The notes: generated by a model from the letters alone, not told the origin. DNA of 64,000 bases from Streptomyces sp. YIM 130001 (GCF_003574445.1 NZ_KZ984554.1:63503-127502); one strand, 5' to 3'; positions 41,807 through 51,239 are shown, numbered from the stretch's first letter. Program-made: numbers and translations.

Positions 41807-44800
41807 TCATCGACTGTCGTTCCCGTCCTCGCCGGGCGGCGGGTCCGACGGCGGCCGGGTCGCCCTGAACTTCGGTTTGCCGAACGGCAGTCGGGTGGTC
41901 TCCGGATCCGGATCGGGTGCGGCCGCACCGGGCCCGCGCGCCGAGACCGTCGGCCCGGCGGTGCCGAGTGGCGGCGTGGCCGAATCCGGCCCGGCCGGCC
42001 CCGGGTTCGCCCCCCGTTCACGGCGAGGCAACGGGGTGGTGGGCGGACCCTGCCGCGACTCCGCCGACCCCACCGGTGCGCCGTACGCAGGACCCGCGGG
42101 CGGCACCGGACCGTAGTACGGCGCGGGCCCCGGCGACGCCACGGGCTCGTTCTCCTGCTGCTGGTCCCGTACGGTCACCAGCGCGGCGAACACGGCGATC
42201 AGCGCCAGGAGTTGGGCCACCGGCGAGAACGCGCCGGAGTCCTCCGACACCGCCTGCCCGGCCCCGACGGCCGCGACCGCTCCCGCGGCAGCCATCGCCA
42301 CGAACGCGATCGGCACAAGCAGCGCGTGCCGCCACCAGGCCAGCACCGCGAGCGCCGGCACGAGCAGCGCGAACGGACCCGCGACCACCACACCGACCAG
42401 CGTCAGGACGACCGCACCGAGCACGAACCCGGGCCCCGGCGCCACCGGCGGCACGACACCGGCCTCCGTGTCGGGGTCGGTCTCCCTACGGCGGATCAGC
42501 GCGAGACCGATCAGGAGCAGCAGCGCGACGGCCCCGCCGATGAGACCGACCTGATAGGTGGTGGCCGGTTCGTAGGTCAGCTCGATGGTGCCGCTGGCGT
42601 CGGCCGGCACCAGCCAGCCCTGCTGCCAGCCGTCGAGCCGCACGGTCTGCAGCTCCTTGCCGTCGACGGTGGCCTTCCAGCCGTCGTTGACGTTCTCGTA
42701 CATCGTCAAGTACGAGGCGGCGCCCGCTCCGACGGTCAGGGAACGCTCGTCGCCGGCCCAGTCACGTACCGACATCTCCCGCTCGGTGGTGGCCGGAGCC
42801 TCCGCCTCGCCGCTGGTGAGCGAGACATCGGTGAGGGCGAGCGGGCCTTGGTCGCCGGCCTCGACGCGGTGCGTGCCGCTGCCGAGCGACACGGTGCCGT
42901 CCTCCTCCTCGCCGGCGCACAGGGTGACCTCGATCGGCTTGCGCTCGGTGAGATCACGGACCGAACCCTTGGCGCTGGTCGCGTGCAGAGTGCCGTCCAC
43001 GGCGAGCGGCGGTCCTTGGCCGCAGCCGAGTTCGAAGGTGGCGTCCTTCTTCGGCTGCGGAGTGCGGTACTCCTCGAGAGCCGGCACATGGACCTCGGTG
43101 AGACCGACCGGCAGCTGCGTCTTCCGGTCCGCGAACGGGTTGTGCACCGTCAGCGGCGCACTCTCGGTGATGGTGATGTCGAGCCGGTCGGTGGTGATCG
43201 GCTCGAACCGTGCCCAGCCGTTCTCGTCCACTCCGGCGACCGCCGCGCCGTCGGGGGAGCTGATCTCCACCTTCTGCGGTCGGGCGGACAGGCCACCGGC
43301 GGCCGGCAGCACCAGCTCGCTGATCTCCTTCTTGTCCGGCCAGCGCAGATGCAGTACGGCGGAGTCGCCCGCGATCCACGCACTGGTCAGGTCGCCGTCG
43401 GTGAGGTTCCGCGGCGAAAGCCCGGCGCCGAGCTGCGCGGTGGAGTCCGCGGTGATCTTGATCTGCTGCTTCTGCTCGGGCGCCACCTCGTAGAGCAGCT
43501 CGTCGAGTTCCTTGCCCGGTACCGGGATCGCCTGGGCGGAGACCTGGTAGTCGCCGCTGCCCTCGGTGTCGAACCGGCGGTGCAGACCGTTCTCGGCGGC
43601 GACGGGGGACAGGCCGCCCGGGTCCGCCGCCCGGTGCAGCGAGTACTGCGTGGCACCGGCCTCGGATCCCTCGGCGTCCGCCGGCAGGCTGAGCATCCGG
43701 GTCACCTGCACGTCCGGGATGCTGATCTCGGAGAAGCCCGCACCGGAGGCCGACGGCTGCGGTTTCTGCACATCGAGGATGGTCAGCTTCATCCAACTGG
43801 AGCCGCCCTGCCGGGCCTTGATCTTCTGCGGCTGACCGTTCGGCTGCAGCGTGGAGACCGCGCTGCCGGCCTGCGTCTCGACCTTCACCCGGGTCGGCGC
43901 GGCGCGCACTCCGCTCTGCGGCAGCGGCGTGACGGTGAAGTCGGCCGGTACGTAGGTGCGTTTGCTGAAACCGATCCGCAGCCACTCACCCTCGGGCGAG
44001 GACGCGGTGCCCTCGGCCCAGGCGGTGTCCGGATTGCCGTCGAAGGCGTTCACCGGGTCGAACTGGGGCAGGTGGAAAAGCCAGTTGCCGCTGGACGAGG
44101 CCGTCACCGACTTCGCGCCGCGCAGCACGGCCGTCGTCTGATGCCCGACACCCTCGTTCGGCAGGATCTGATGCGGCTTCTCGCCCGGGTTCTGGACGCT
44201 GCCGCTGTGGTTCCGCTCGTCCTTCGTATAGGTGTAGGACGTATGGGAGTTGATCAGGCCGAAGCGGGTGTCGGCGCGACGCAGCCCGTCGCCGACCGTC
44301 TGCAGCGGCGGCTTCCCGAGGCCCGGATGGTTGTCGCCGGTCAGGACGGTCGGGCGGTCGCGCATCGCCGGGTCGGCGGACAGCGGAAGGAGTGACTCGG
44401 GGCCGCCGCTGACCACGGCCGTGTTGGCGACCGGCTTCAGACCGGCCTGGCCCGGCCGCTCGGTGTCGTCACCCGGCCGGTAGATCTCCACCGCCCGCTG
44501 GCGCGGGTAGAGGCCCTCGACCTGGATGGGGGTGTCGTCGGCGATCCGGCCGCCGGTCATCTTCGGCCCGAAGCCGGTGGCCCGCTCGTACCCGGAGGAC
44601 TCCAGGGTGCGCTTGACGGTCGCGGTCGGTACGTAGCCCATCTGGTCGGGGTCGAGGTCGTTGCGTACGACGACGTAGTGCAGCCCGGCGCGACTCAAGT
44701 AATCCTGCAGGCCCGGAACTTCACCGCCGGTGAGCAGCGCCTGCTCGACGGCGTCCATGGCGCGCCGGTTGCCGGGTGCGCCGAACGGCACATAGTCGCG

Positions 44801-46291
44801 CTGCGCCCAGCGGGACTCGGCGAGCACATCGAGCGGCTGGTCGATGGTCGAGCCCCAGGTGTAGATGCCGTGCGCGGTGGCAGGCACCACGAGCGACCTC
44901 GAGTCCGGCGAGTTCTTCTTCAGCCAACTGGCCGTCGTCTTCCAGTACTTGGGCAGCTCCTGGAACGAACCCGGCTGCAGGATCGCCCCGCTGGCGTACG
45001 GCAGGAGCAGCCCCGGCAGCACGAGCACCGCGGCGATCAGCGGCGCGAAGCGGCGCCCGCGCACCGGCCGCGCACCGCGCGCCTGCGCGGCCACCCCGAC
45101 CAGATGCATCAGACCGAAGGCGAGTGCGAGTCCGAGCCCCGTCTGGAACTTGTAGATGTTCCTGAACGGCACCAGAGCACCGTCGAGCAGGTCCTGCACG
45201 ACCCCGTGGAACGGCGCGCCGAACGCGCCGCCGTATCCGGCCAGCGTGACCAGGACGACCGACACGACGGTCAGCACCAGCCAACGCCGCTCCGGCAGAT
45301 CGCGGCGGGCCAGCCCGGCGAGCCCGAGCGCCGCGGCGAGGGCGGAGCCGGCGATGGCGAGCCAGCTCGCGGCGACCGCCCAGCCCGCCGGCAGCCAGGC
45401 CTCACCCATGTTCAGGTACGCCACCCAGTTGCCCGCCCCGCGCAGTGCCTCGGTGGCGGACATGGTCTCGGTGGTGGTCTGCGCGTTCTCCACGTACGGC
45501 AGGAAGTTCTCGCCGTGCAGTCCGAGCATCAGGAGTGGCACGACCCACCAGGCGGTGGCGAGCAGCACCCCCGGCACCCACCACAGGATCAGCCGTCGCT
45601 GCCGAGGACCGCGCGGCCGGGACAGCAGATACAGGCCGACGGGCAGCAGCGAGGCGAGTGTGGAGGCCGCGTTGACCCCGCCCATGAACGGGATCACGAG
45701 TGCGGAGCGCAGCGCCGCATTACGGGCACTCAGCCGCGGATCGGCCAGCGGCAGCAGCACCCACGGCAGCACCGCACCCGGCAGCGCGGCCGCCGAGGTC
45801 GAGCCGACGACGATGGTGAAGGCGGGCCACAGGGCGAAGGCGGCCGCGCCGACGAGCCGGGCGCGGGAGTTGCCGATGCCGAAGCGCTCGGCCAGGCGCA
45901 GCGCACCCCAGAAGGCGGCGGCCACGATGAGCGACATCCACAGCCGCTCGGCCAGCCACACCGGTATCTGCAGCAGATCGGTGAGCGCGTAGTACGGCAG
46001 CATCGGGAAGGCGTAGCCGACGTACTGGTTGGTGATGCCGCCGAAACCGGCCTGGTCGCTCCAGAGTTGGCCCAGATCGCCGAGGAAGCGCCAGGGGTCG
46101 CTGGTCACCCCGAGCTTGGTGTCGAACGTCTGCCGCCCGGGCGAGGCCGCGACGAACAGGACGAACACCAGGGCCCAGACCCCGAGCAGCCACCCCCGGG
46201 ACCGCGGTCCCTCGGGCGGATCCGCGGCGGGAACCGTGGTCGGAGCCGGCACCCGAGGTGGCAGCTGAGGGCTCTGGACCGTGCTGGTCAT
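41807..46291 (-). CDS. AftD-like alpha-(1,3)-arabinofuranosyltransferase
   Basis: 1494 residues. ATG 46291 overlaps the upstream stop (ATGA). The N-terminal GT-C part has about 11 membrane helices and, in the first extracytoplasmic loop, the RQTFDTKLGVTSDPWRFL segment, where AftD has its conserved Asp-Thr-Lys. Mid-chain extracytoplasmic region: two discoidin/F5-8-type carbohydrate-binding modules (FDGNPDTAWAEG and LTDGDLTSAWIAGD). The C-terminus returns to the membrane (YQVGLIGGAVALLLLIGLALI and further helices) and ends in about 130 Pro-rich residues. In mycobacteria AftD adds arabinose from decaprenyl-phosphoarabinose to arabinan. Size and domain order match. The acceptor in Streptomyces is unknown. 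Confidence 0.88.
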   Translation of the reverse strand: MTSTVQSPQLPPRVPAPTTVPAADPPEGPRSRGWLLGVWALVFVLFVAASPGRQTFDTKLGVTSDPWRFLGDLGQLWSDQAGFGGITNQYVGYAFPMLPYYALTDLLQIPVWLAERLWMSLIVAAAFWGALRLAERFGIGNSRARLVGAAAFALWPAFTIVVGSTSAAALPGAVLPWVLLPLADPRLSARNAALRSALVIPFMGGVNAASTLASLLPVGLYLLSRPRGPRQRRLILWWVPGVLLATAWWVVPLLMLGLHGENFLPYVENAQTTTETMSATEALRGAGNWVAYLNMGEAWLPAGWAVAASWLAIAGSALAAALGLAGLARRDLPERRWLVLTVVSVVLVTLAGYGGAFGAPFHGVVQDLLDGALVPFRNIYKFQTGLGLALAFGLMHLVGVAAQARGARPVRGRRFAPLIAAVLVLPGLLLPYASGAILQPGSFQELPKYWKTTASWLKKNSPDSRSLVVPATAHGIYTWGSTIDQPLDVLAESRWAQRDYVPFGAPGNRRAMDAVEQALLTGGEVPGLQDYLSRAGLHYVVVRNDLDPDQMGYVPTATVKRTLESSGYERATGFGPKMTGGRIADDTPIQVEGLYPRQRAVEIYRPGDDTERPGQAGLKPVANTAVVSGGPESLLPLSADPAMRDRPTVLTGDNHPGLGKPPLQTVGDGLRRADTRFGLINSHTSYTYTKDERNHSGSVQNPGEKPHQILPNEGVGHQTTAVLRGAKSVTASSSGNWLFHLPQFDPVNAFDGNPDTAWAEGTASSPEGEWLRIGFSKRTYVPADFTVTPLPQSGVRAAPTRVKVETQAGSAVSTLQPNGQPQKIKARQGGSSWMKLTILDVQKPQPSASGAGFSEISIPDVQVTRMLSLPADAEGSEAGATQYSLHRAADPGGLSPVAAENGLHRRFDTEGSGDYQVSAQAIPVPGKELDELLYEVAPEQKQQIKITADSTAQLGAGLSPRNLTDGDLTSAWIAGDSAVLHLRWPDKKEISELVLPAAGGLSARPQKVEISSPDGAAVAGVDENGWARFEPITTDRLDITITESAPLTVHNPFADRKTQLPVGLTEVHVPALEEYRTPQPKKDATFELGCGQGPPLAVDGTLHATSAKGSVRDLTERKPIEVTLCAGEEEDGTVSLGSGTHRVEAGDQGPLALTDVSLTSGEAEAPATTEREMSVRDWAGDERSLTVGAGAASYLTMYENVNDGWKATVDGKELQTVRLDGWQQGWLVPADASGTIELTYEPATTYQVGLIGGAVALLLLIGLALIRRRETDPDTEAGVVPPVAPGPGFVLGAVVLTLVGVVVAGPFALLVPALAVLAWWRHALLVPIAFVAMAAAGAVAAVGAGQAVSEDSGAFSPVAQLLALIAVFAALVTVRDQQQENEPVASPGPAPYYGPVPPAGPAYGAPVGSAESRQGPPTTPLPRRERGANPGPAGPDSATPPLGTAGPTVSARGPGAAAPDPDPETTRLPFGKPKFRATRPPSDPPPGEDGNDSR

Positions 46292-47007
46292 GGACACCGC
46301 CGGAGAATGAGGAGGAGGTTCCAGGTGGCGACTTCTCGCAGGCCGGGCACCTTGGCGACGGCTCCGGCGAGGAACGGCCAGTAGCGGGACCTGGCCGAGA
46401 CGACCTGGACGTCGTCGCGGGCCCGCACCTGTTTGAGGGTGGGCCCGATGTGGATGGCGTGGAGGTTCTCGCCGAGGGTGTGCTTGACGGGCTTGCCGGT
46501 GCGGCGCTGGTAGCGGCTGACCGCCCGGTCGGCGCCCAGGTAGTGCCAGGGCGCCCATTCGTGGCCGCCCCACGGCGAGTACCAATTGGTGAACGAGACG
46601 TAGATGAGCCCACCGGGCCGCGTCACCCGGACCATCTCGCTGAGGAACGTCCCCGGATCGTCCACGTGCTCGAGGACGTTGGAGGAGAACGACACATCGG
46701 CGACGCCGTCCGCGAGCGGCAGCAGATAGCCGTCGGCGAGCACGGTGCCCTCCGGCGGACGGCTGCCGATCTCACCGGCGTCGGGCTCGAAGAGGTAGCT
46801 CTGCGCGCCGCGGCGCCGGAACTCCTCGGTGAAGTAGCCCCCGCCGCCGCCGATGTCGACGACGACGCGGTCCTTCAGCGGGACGTAACGCTCGACCTGG
46901 TTCGCCGCGTCCCGGGCGAGCAGGGTGTACGTGTGCTCGGGGTCCTGCTGTTCGCGCATGAACGCCCGGAACAGCGTGACCGATCTGCGGATCGACGGGT
47001 CCTTCAC
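46288..47007 (-). CDS. SAM methyltransferase of the AftD locus
   Basis: 239 residues from GTG 47007, overlapping the glycosyltransferase stop (GTGA). Motifs: VVVDIGGGGGYFTEEF, YLFEPDAGE, DVSFSSNVLEHVDDP and GGLIYVSFTNWYSPWGGHE. It sits between a GT4 glycosyltransferase and the AftD-like gene with overlapping codons on both sides, so the three are tightly coupled. From memory, mycobacteria carry a similar methyltransferase/GT4 pair near a DUF3068 gene, so a conserved glycan or glycolipid modification is likely. Confidence 0.9.
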   Translation of the reverse strand: MKDPSIRRSVTLFRAFMREQQDPEHTYTLLARDAANQVERYVPLKDRVVVDIGGGGGYFTEEFRRRGAQSYLFEPDAGEIGSRPPEGTVLADGYLLPLADGVADVSFSSNVLEHVDDPGTFLSEMVRVTRPGGLIYVSFTNWYSPWGGHEWAPWHYLGADRAVSRYQRRTGKPVKHTLGENLHAIHIGPTLKQVRARDDVQVVSARSRYWPFLAGAVAKVPGLREVATWNLLLILRRCP

Positions 47008-48200
47008 GTGCGCCGGCCCTTCGTTCTGCGCGGATCTCCCGGCGCGCTCGCCGCGGCTGCCGTCTCCACCGCCTCGGCCGCGACGGCGCGGAACTGCCGG
47101 ACGGTGTTGGACCAGCGATAGTCGGCCGCGCGGTCGGCGGCGGCCTTGCCGAAGGCGGTACGGCGCTCCGCGGACAGCGCGAGGGTGCACCAGGCGGCGG
47201 CGAAGGACGACTCGCCGCGGGCGAGCACCCCGGTGACGCCGTCCTCGATGGAGTCCCTGAGACCGGGGACGTCGAAGCCGATCGCGGGCGTGGCCCGGGT
47301 CGCGGCCTCGGTGACGACGAGCCCCCAGCCCTCGACGGCGGACGGATGGAGCAGCAGCCAGGCGGCGCAGAGCAGGCGGTGCTTCTCCGCCTCGGATATG
47401 TGCCCGGTGAACTGCACGGAAGGACCGGCCATCCGCTCGAGGCGCTCGCGCTCGGGACCGTCGCCGACGATGACGAGCCGCCCGCCGGTAACGGGTCTGA
47501 CCCGCTCCCACAGGCGGAGCAGCAGATCGATCCGCTTGTACTCGACGAGCCGTCCCATCGCGAGGAACAGTGGCTCGTCGCTGCGGGGTTCGAGCGGCCC
47601 GGGCTCCTCGACACCGTTGTGCACGATGCGGATCCGCTCGCCCGGCACCCCGATCGACTCGAGCGCACCGGCGGTCGAGGGCGACACCGCCACCAGGAGA
47701 TTGCCGCGCTGCGCGCCGGCCAGCGCCCAGTGCTCGAGCTTGCGTCCGAGCCGGGCCGCGGGGGCCGGGTAGCGCATCCCCCACAGGTCGGTGTGCACAT
47801 GGTTGACCAGGCACAGGGTGGGTCCCCGGTGCCACAGCGGTGCCAGGTACGGCATGCCGTTGCAGACCTCGACGAGCAGATCGCAGTCGCCGACCTGCCG
47901 GGTGAAGGTGCTGCGGGCCTTCAGGTAGTGGCCCAGGTCCCCGCCCGCAGAGACCACCCGGTAGTCCCGGTACGCGGCTGGGCCGCCGCACAACAGGGTG
48001 ACCTGGTGGCCGCTCCGGGTGAGCCCGTCGGCGAGCTGGTCGACGAGCAGTTCGGAGCCGCCGGCGGCCGCGTTGCCGAGGTCGCGGCGGGACAGGAAGA
48101 CGATGCGGCGAGGGTGCGGTGCGGCCGTGCCCGGCACGGCACGGTGCAGAGCCTCCCGGGGCTGTGAGTCGCGCAGGGAAGGAGGTACGTGCTGGGGCAT
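47004..48200 (-). CDS. GT4-family glycosyltransferase
   Basis: 398 residues. GT-B fold: the N-domain has IVFLSRRDLGNAAAGGSELLVDQLA in part (glycine-rich acceptor loop) and the C-domain has FLAMGRLVEYKRIDLLLRLW, LVIVGDGPERERLER and the donor-site EGWGLVVTEAATRATP with its E-x7-E pair. A soluble retaining enzyme using a nucleotide sugar; it would add a sugar to a lipid-linked precursor at the inner face of the membrane before export. It starts the cluster GT4-methyltransferase-AftD with 4-base overlaps. The 270-bp gap upstream is AT-richer and probably holds the promoter. Confidence 0.9.
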   Translation of the reverse strand: MPQHVPPSLRDSQPREALHRAVPGTAAPHPRRIVFLSRRDLGNAAAGGSELLVDQLADGLTRSGHQVTLLCGGPAAYRDYRVVSAGGDLGHYLKARSTFTRQVGDCDLLVEVCNGMPYLAPLWHRGPTLCLVNHVHTDLWGMRYPAPAARLGRKLEHWALAGAQRGNLLVAVSPSTAGALESIGVPGERIRIVHNGVEEPGPLEPRSDEPLFLAMGRLVEYKRIDLLLRLWERVRPVTGGRLVIVGDGPERERLERMAGPSVQFTGHISEAEKHRLLCAAWLLLHPSAVEGWGLVVTEAATRATPAIGFDVPGLRDSIEDGVTGVLARGESSFAAAWCTLALSAERRTAFGKAAADRAADYRWSNTVRQFRAVAAEAVETAAAASAPGDPRRTKGRRT

Positions 48201-48473
48201 CCGTGCTCCAACTCGTCTCGGGGTGCGGTGACGGAGATGCGATGGCAGGTGGTGCGTTCCCGGGCCCCTCGCAAGGGGCCGGGACTGACCGGGGAGGCCG
48301 TGGAGCGGGGGATGGTGGTGGAACTCCGTTTGTCCGGCAGCCAGTTGTCTGTGTGCTGGCTGTGTTCATTCGGTGGGGATGGACAGTTTTCGCCGACGCG
48401 TTCGATGCGGCTACTCACGGAAGTGACAATTTCACGCGCAGTTGACACTGACGTCTCATCACTTCGTTGTGAA
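48201..48473. other. Gap between GT4 gene and DUF3068 gene; likely promoter region
   Basis: No gene seen. The part from about 48370 to 48470 is AT-richer than its surroundings and contains TTGACA at 48439-48444 on the plus strand and TTGTCA on the minus strand near 48424. A hairpin GGCCCCT-CGCA-AGGGGCC lies near 48266-48288. No -10 pairs convincingly. Confidence 0.4.
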
Positions 48474-49421
48474 TTACTGCGTGGATCGCGGTTCCCGGCC
48501 CCGTACGACCAGAACACCGCCCACCGCCACCACCGCGAGTCCGACGCCTCCGGTGCCCACCGGCAGTACCTCGCCGACGAGTTGGAGCCGGCTGCTGTCG
48601 TCGTCGGCGAGAGCCACCTGCTTCTTCTGCGTGTCGGCGTTGAAGACCATCTTCTTGCTGTCGAGCAGCACCACCGCGTCCTTGTCCGAACCCGGCTTGC
48701 GGAGCGTCTTCCTGGGACCGATCTGGGCGTTGATGATGCGGCCGGTGCGCTCGTCCACGACCAGTTCGATGCCGTGGTTGGCGTACCACTCCTCGGCGAG
48801 GACCTGACCGGCCTTCGAGCCGACCAGAGTGCCCGGGACCTGGCGTGTTCCGGTCTTGGCCGGCTCCACGGAACCGGTGAACCGGAGCCCCTCGTAGCCC
48901 TGGATCTTCTTGGTGCCGCGGTACTTCAGCGGCACGGTGGCGCCGAGGGTGTTGTCCCACCAGGTGTACGAGCGCTTCTCCACGTCGAAGGGGAACTTCA
49001 GGTACGCCTCGCCCTCGAAGTACGGCTCCTCCTGGCAGCAGTGCACCGGGGAGTTGGTCTGCCGGTCGGTGACCCAGCGCTCCAGGGTCCACTGCAGCGA
49101 GTCGTGCGGATCCTCGGCGGGCAGCGACTTGTCCGGATCCACCGAGGTCGACACGTCCCAGATGGCCCGGCCGCTCTTCTCGCTGTCGGCGACGTCGCCG
49201 CGGACCTGGCGGGTGATCGTCAGGTTCTCGTCTCGGACGGTCTCGACTTTTCCGGTGTCGAAGTACGCGCCCTTTCCCTCGAAAATTGTGGTCACGTCGA
49301 TGTCCACGGGCGTGCGCTTGGCCCGCGGTTCGACGTACCAGGCAAGCATCGGTGCGAGTACCAGGAGGAAGACCCCGACACCCAGCACGATCAGCGAAAA
49401 CGGGGAAGCAGTACGGCGCAT
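48474..49421 (-). CDS. DUF3068 (PorA-like) membrane-anchored protein
   Basis: 315 residues. ATG 49421 with GGAG 7 bases upstream. N-terminal anchor PFSLIVLGVGVFLLVLAPML, a large extracytoplasmic domain with RGDVADSEKSGRAIWDVSTS in part, YFEGEAYLKFPFDVEKRSY in part, VVDERTGRIINAQIG, and a C-terminal helix VGLAVVAVGGVLVVRGRE. This two-anchor layout and YLKFPF/ERTGR signatures match DUF3068, found across actinobacteria and, in my recollection of mycobacterial genomes, near the same GT4 and methyltransferase genes. Function unknown. A CC pair (HCCQEEPYFEG) is present mid-domain. Confidence 0.85.
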   Translation of the reverse strand: MRRTASPFSLIVLGVGVFLLVLAPMLAWYVEPRAKRTPVDIDVTTIFEGKGAYFDTGKVETVRDENLTITRQVRGDVADSEKSGRAIWDVSTSVDPDKSLPAEDPHDSLQWTLERWVTDRQTNSPVHCCQEEPYFEGEAYLKFPFDVEKRSYTWWDNTLGATVPLKYRGTKKIQGYEGLRFTGSVEPAKTGTRQVPGTLVGSKAGQVLAEEWYANHGIELVVDERTGRIINAQIGPRKTLRKPGSDKDAVVLLDSKKMVFNADTQKKQVALADDDSSRLQLVGEVLPVGTGGVGLAVVAVGGVLVVRGREPRSTQ

Positions 49422-49627
49422 CCGGGTACTCCAGAGGGTTTTGGGGCGGCTCGGAGGAGGCTCACTGCCGCGAGAAAACGAGTCGGAAAAACGCACCTGC
49501 GCATCTGGGCCGGGAACCGTAGGCGCACCCTTGACGAACTGTCAATCGATTGTCGACACTGGGCTACTGCCGGTTGGGGCCGGCGGGGGACTGGTGGGTA
49601 ACCTCCGACAGAGAGGCTGAACCTGCC

Positions 49628-49780
49628 ATGCACAGACTCGTGGCCGCAGGACTCACCGCGGCCCTGGCCGCCGCACTCGCCGTGGGCGCGGCCTTCGGCA
49701 TCGTCGCGATGCTCGACGCCACACCGGAGCAGCCGAACACGCCGCTCGTCACCTACGAGACGGCCCAGCGGGAGCGCTGA
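49628..49780 (+). CDS. DUF2613-like small membrane protein
   Basis: 50 residues: MHRLVAAGLTAALAAALAVG begins a single membrane segment, followed by about 22 polar residues (ATPEQPNTPLVTYETAQRER). Length, one N-terminal helix and short extracytoplasmic tail fit DUF2613, a small-protein family that in mycobacteria sits beside aftD. The match is by shape and partial motif, so moderate. GAGAGG lies 11 bases before the ATG; TAACCT at about 49598-49603 could be a -10. The next gene begins 4 bp after the stop, so the two are probably co-transcribed. Confidence 0.65.
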   Translation: MHRLVAAGLTAALAAALAVGAAFGIVAMLDATPEQPNTPLVTYETAQRER

Positions 49781-49784
49781 CCGG

Positions 49785-50981
49785 ATGCCCGCCCGATCGG
49801 CCTGGCGCGATGTGCCACGGCTGCAGGTGAAGCAGTTCGCCGCGCTCGCCATGGACGAAGTACCGCAGCTCGCGCAGGACATCCTGCGCGAGATCCGCCG
49901 CGAGTATCCCCATCTGCCCGTCGTGCTCGACGAGTCGGGCGAGCCGATGGCACTCGTGGGCATCCGGCGCGCCCTGGAGGGCTTCGTCAAGCAACTGGTG
50001 CTCACCGAGGGCCGGCCGCGCTATCTCCCGGAAGTCTTCCAGGAGTTCGGTCGCGGCGAGGGCCTGAACGGCCGCAGTCTCGACTCGCTGCAGGCCATCT
50101 ACCGTCTCGGGGTGCGGCTGGCCTGGCGCCGCCTCGCCGAGATCGGGCAGCAGATCGAGATCCCGCCGCCCGCGATGTACGAGCTCGCCGAATCCGGATT
50201 CGAGTACTTGGACGGCCTGGTGGACGAATCGGTGCGCGGCTACGCGGAGGCGGCGGCCCGCCAGGCCGGTGAACGCCTGCGGCTGCAGCGCAAGTTGATG
50301 GAACTCCTGCTCGCCGACCACCCGCGCGGCGACCATGCGGACGCACTCAAGGAGCGGGCGGCCCGCGTCGGTTGGCCGCTGCCCGAGAGAGTGGCCGTCG
50401 GCGTCCTGCGCCGGCCCGCCCGCGAGGCGATGGCCCCGGCGGTTGGCCAGGGCGTGCTGCTCGACATGGAGACCGAGCAGCCCCGCATGGTCGTACCCGA
50501 ACCGGGCGCCGCGGGCCGCCCCGAACTGCTGCGCCGAGCCATGGCCGGCTGGTCCGGCGCGATCGGTCCGCCGGTGCCGCTGGTGGACGCGGCGAAGTCG
50601 CTGCGGTGGGCGGAGGCCGCGGTCGGTCTGATGGGGCGCGGACTGCTGCCTGCGGGCGAGGTGTTGTTCTGCACGGAGCACACCGAGGCGCTGGTGCTGC
50701 TGCAGCCCGAGGAGCTGATCGACGACCTGGCCGGCCGCTGCCTCGCGCCGCTCCAGCTCTGCGGGCCCGCGCATGCGCGGCGGCTCGCGGAGACCTTGCT
50801 CGCCTGGCTCGAGACCCGGGGCGGCGCCCCGGAGGTGGCCTCCCGCCTCGGCGTCCACCCCCAGACGGTCCGCTACCGCCTGCGCCAGATCCGCGAACTC
50901 TGGGGCGACGAGATCGACGACCCCGACCACCGCTTCCAGCTCGAACTGGTGTTACGGGCCCAACGCTTGAGGGGTTCCTGA
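49785..50981 (+). CDS. PucR-type helix-turn-helix regulator
   Basis: 398 residues. The C-terminal HTH_30 domain reads ETLLAWLETRGGAPEVASRLGVHPQTVRYRLRQI in part, ending near residue 385; the middle is a GGDEF-like/CdaR domain and the N-terminal 150 residues are helical (KQFAALAMDEVPQLAQDILREI in part). Members activate or repress catabolic or fatty acid genes, and the fasR gene in this window is of the same type. It follows a 50-residue membrane protein by 4 bp. Target unknown; no operator identified. Confidence 0.88.
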   Translation: MPARSAWRDVPRLQVKQFAALAMDEVPQLAQDILREIRREYPHLPVVLDESGEPMALVGIRRALEGFVKQLVLTEGRPRYLPEVFQEFGRGEGLNGRSLDSLQAIYRLGVRLAWRRLAEIGQQIEIPPPAMYELAESGFEYLDGLVDESVRGYAEAAARQAGERLRLQRKLMELLLADHPRGDHADALKERAARVGWPLPERVAVGVLRRPAREAMAPAVGQGVLLDMETEQPRMVVPEPGAAGRPELLRRAMAGWSGAIGPPVPLVDAAKSLRWAEAAVGLMGRGLLPAGEVLFCTEHTEALVLLQPEELIDDLAGRCLAPLQLCGPAHARRLAETLLAWLETRGGAPEVASRLGVHPQTVRYRLRQIRELWGDEIDDPDHRFQLELVLRAQRLRGS

Positions 50982-51059
50982 GCCGAGCCGACATGCGGCC
51001 GGCCGTAGGGGAGGGGTACCCGGGGCGACCCCCACACCCGCCTGACACGCCCAGCCGTT

Positions 51060-51157
51060 CCGGCACTCCGAACGTGTCCGGCATGCCAGGTCGCTCCGGC
51101 ACTCCGAGCCTGTCCGGCGATCGAGGACATCTTTCAGCCCGTCCGGCGATCGAGGAC
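51060..51157. repeat. Direct repeats and Streptomyces-type intergenic repeat
   Basis: CCGGCACTCCGA occurs at 51060 and 51096, each followed by TGTCCGGC, a 36-bp period. YGTCCGGCGATCGAGGAC occurs twice (51111-51128 and 51140-51157). The latter resembles the GTCCGGCG...GAGGAC word I recall as abundant between genes in Streptomyces. Confidence 0.75.
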
Positions 51158-51239
51158 GAGGCCGCCAGGCCCACGCCTGGCACCTCCCCAGCCACCGCCC
51201 GGCGGCTGCGACCCAGGGCTCGGCCCCGTACCGCTCACC

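Noticed and set aside
36300-49800. Natural-product biosynthetic gene cluster
   Set aside because: FkbM, condensation-fold and methyltransferase genes can suggest one, but there is no synthase core, and the AftD, DUF3068 and GT4 context points to an envelope glycan.
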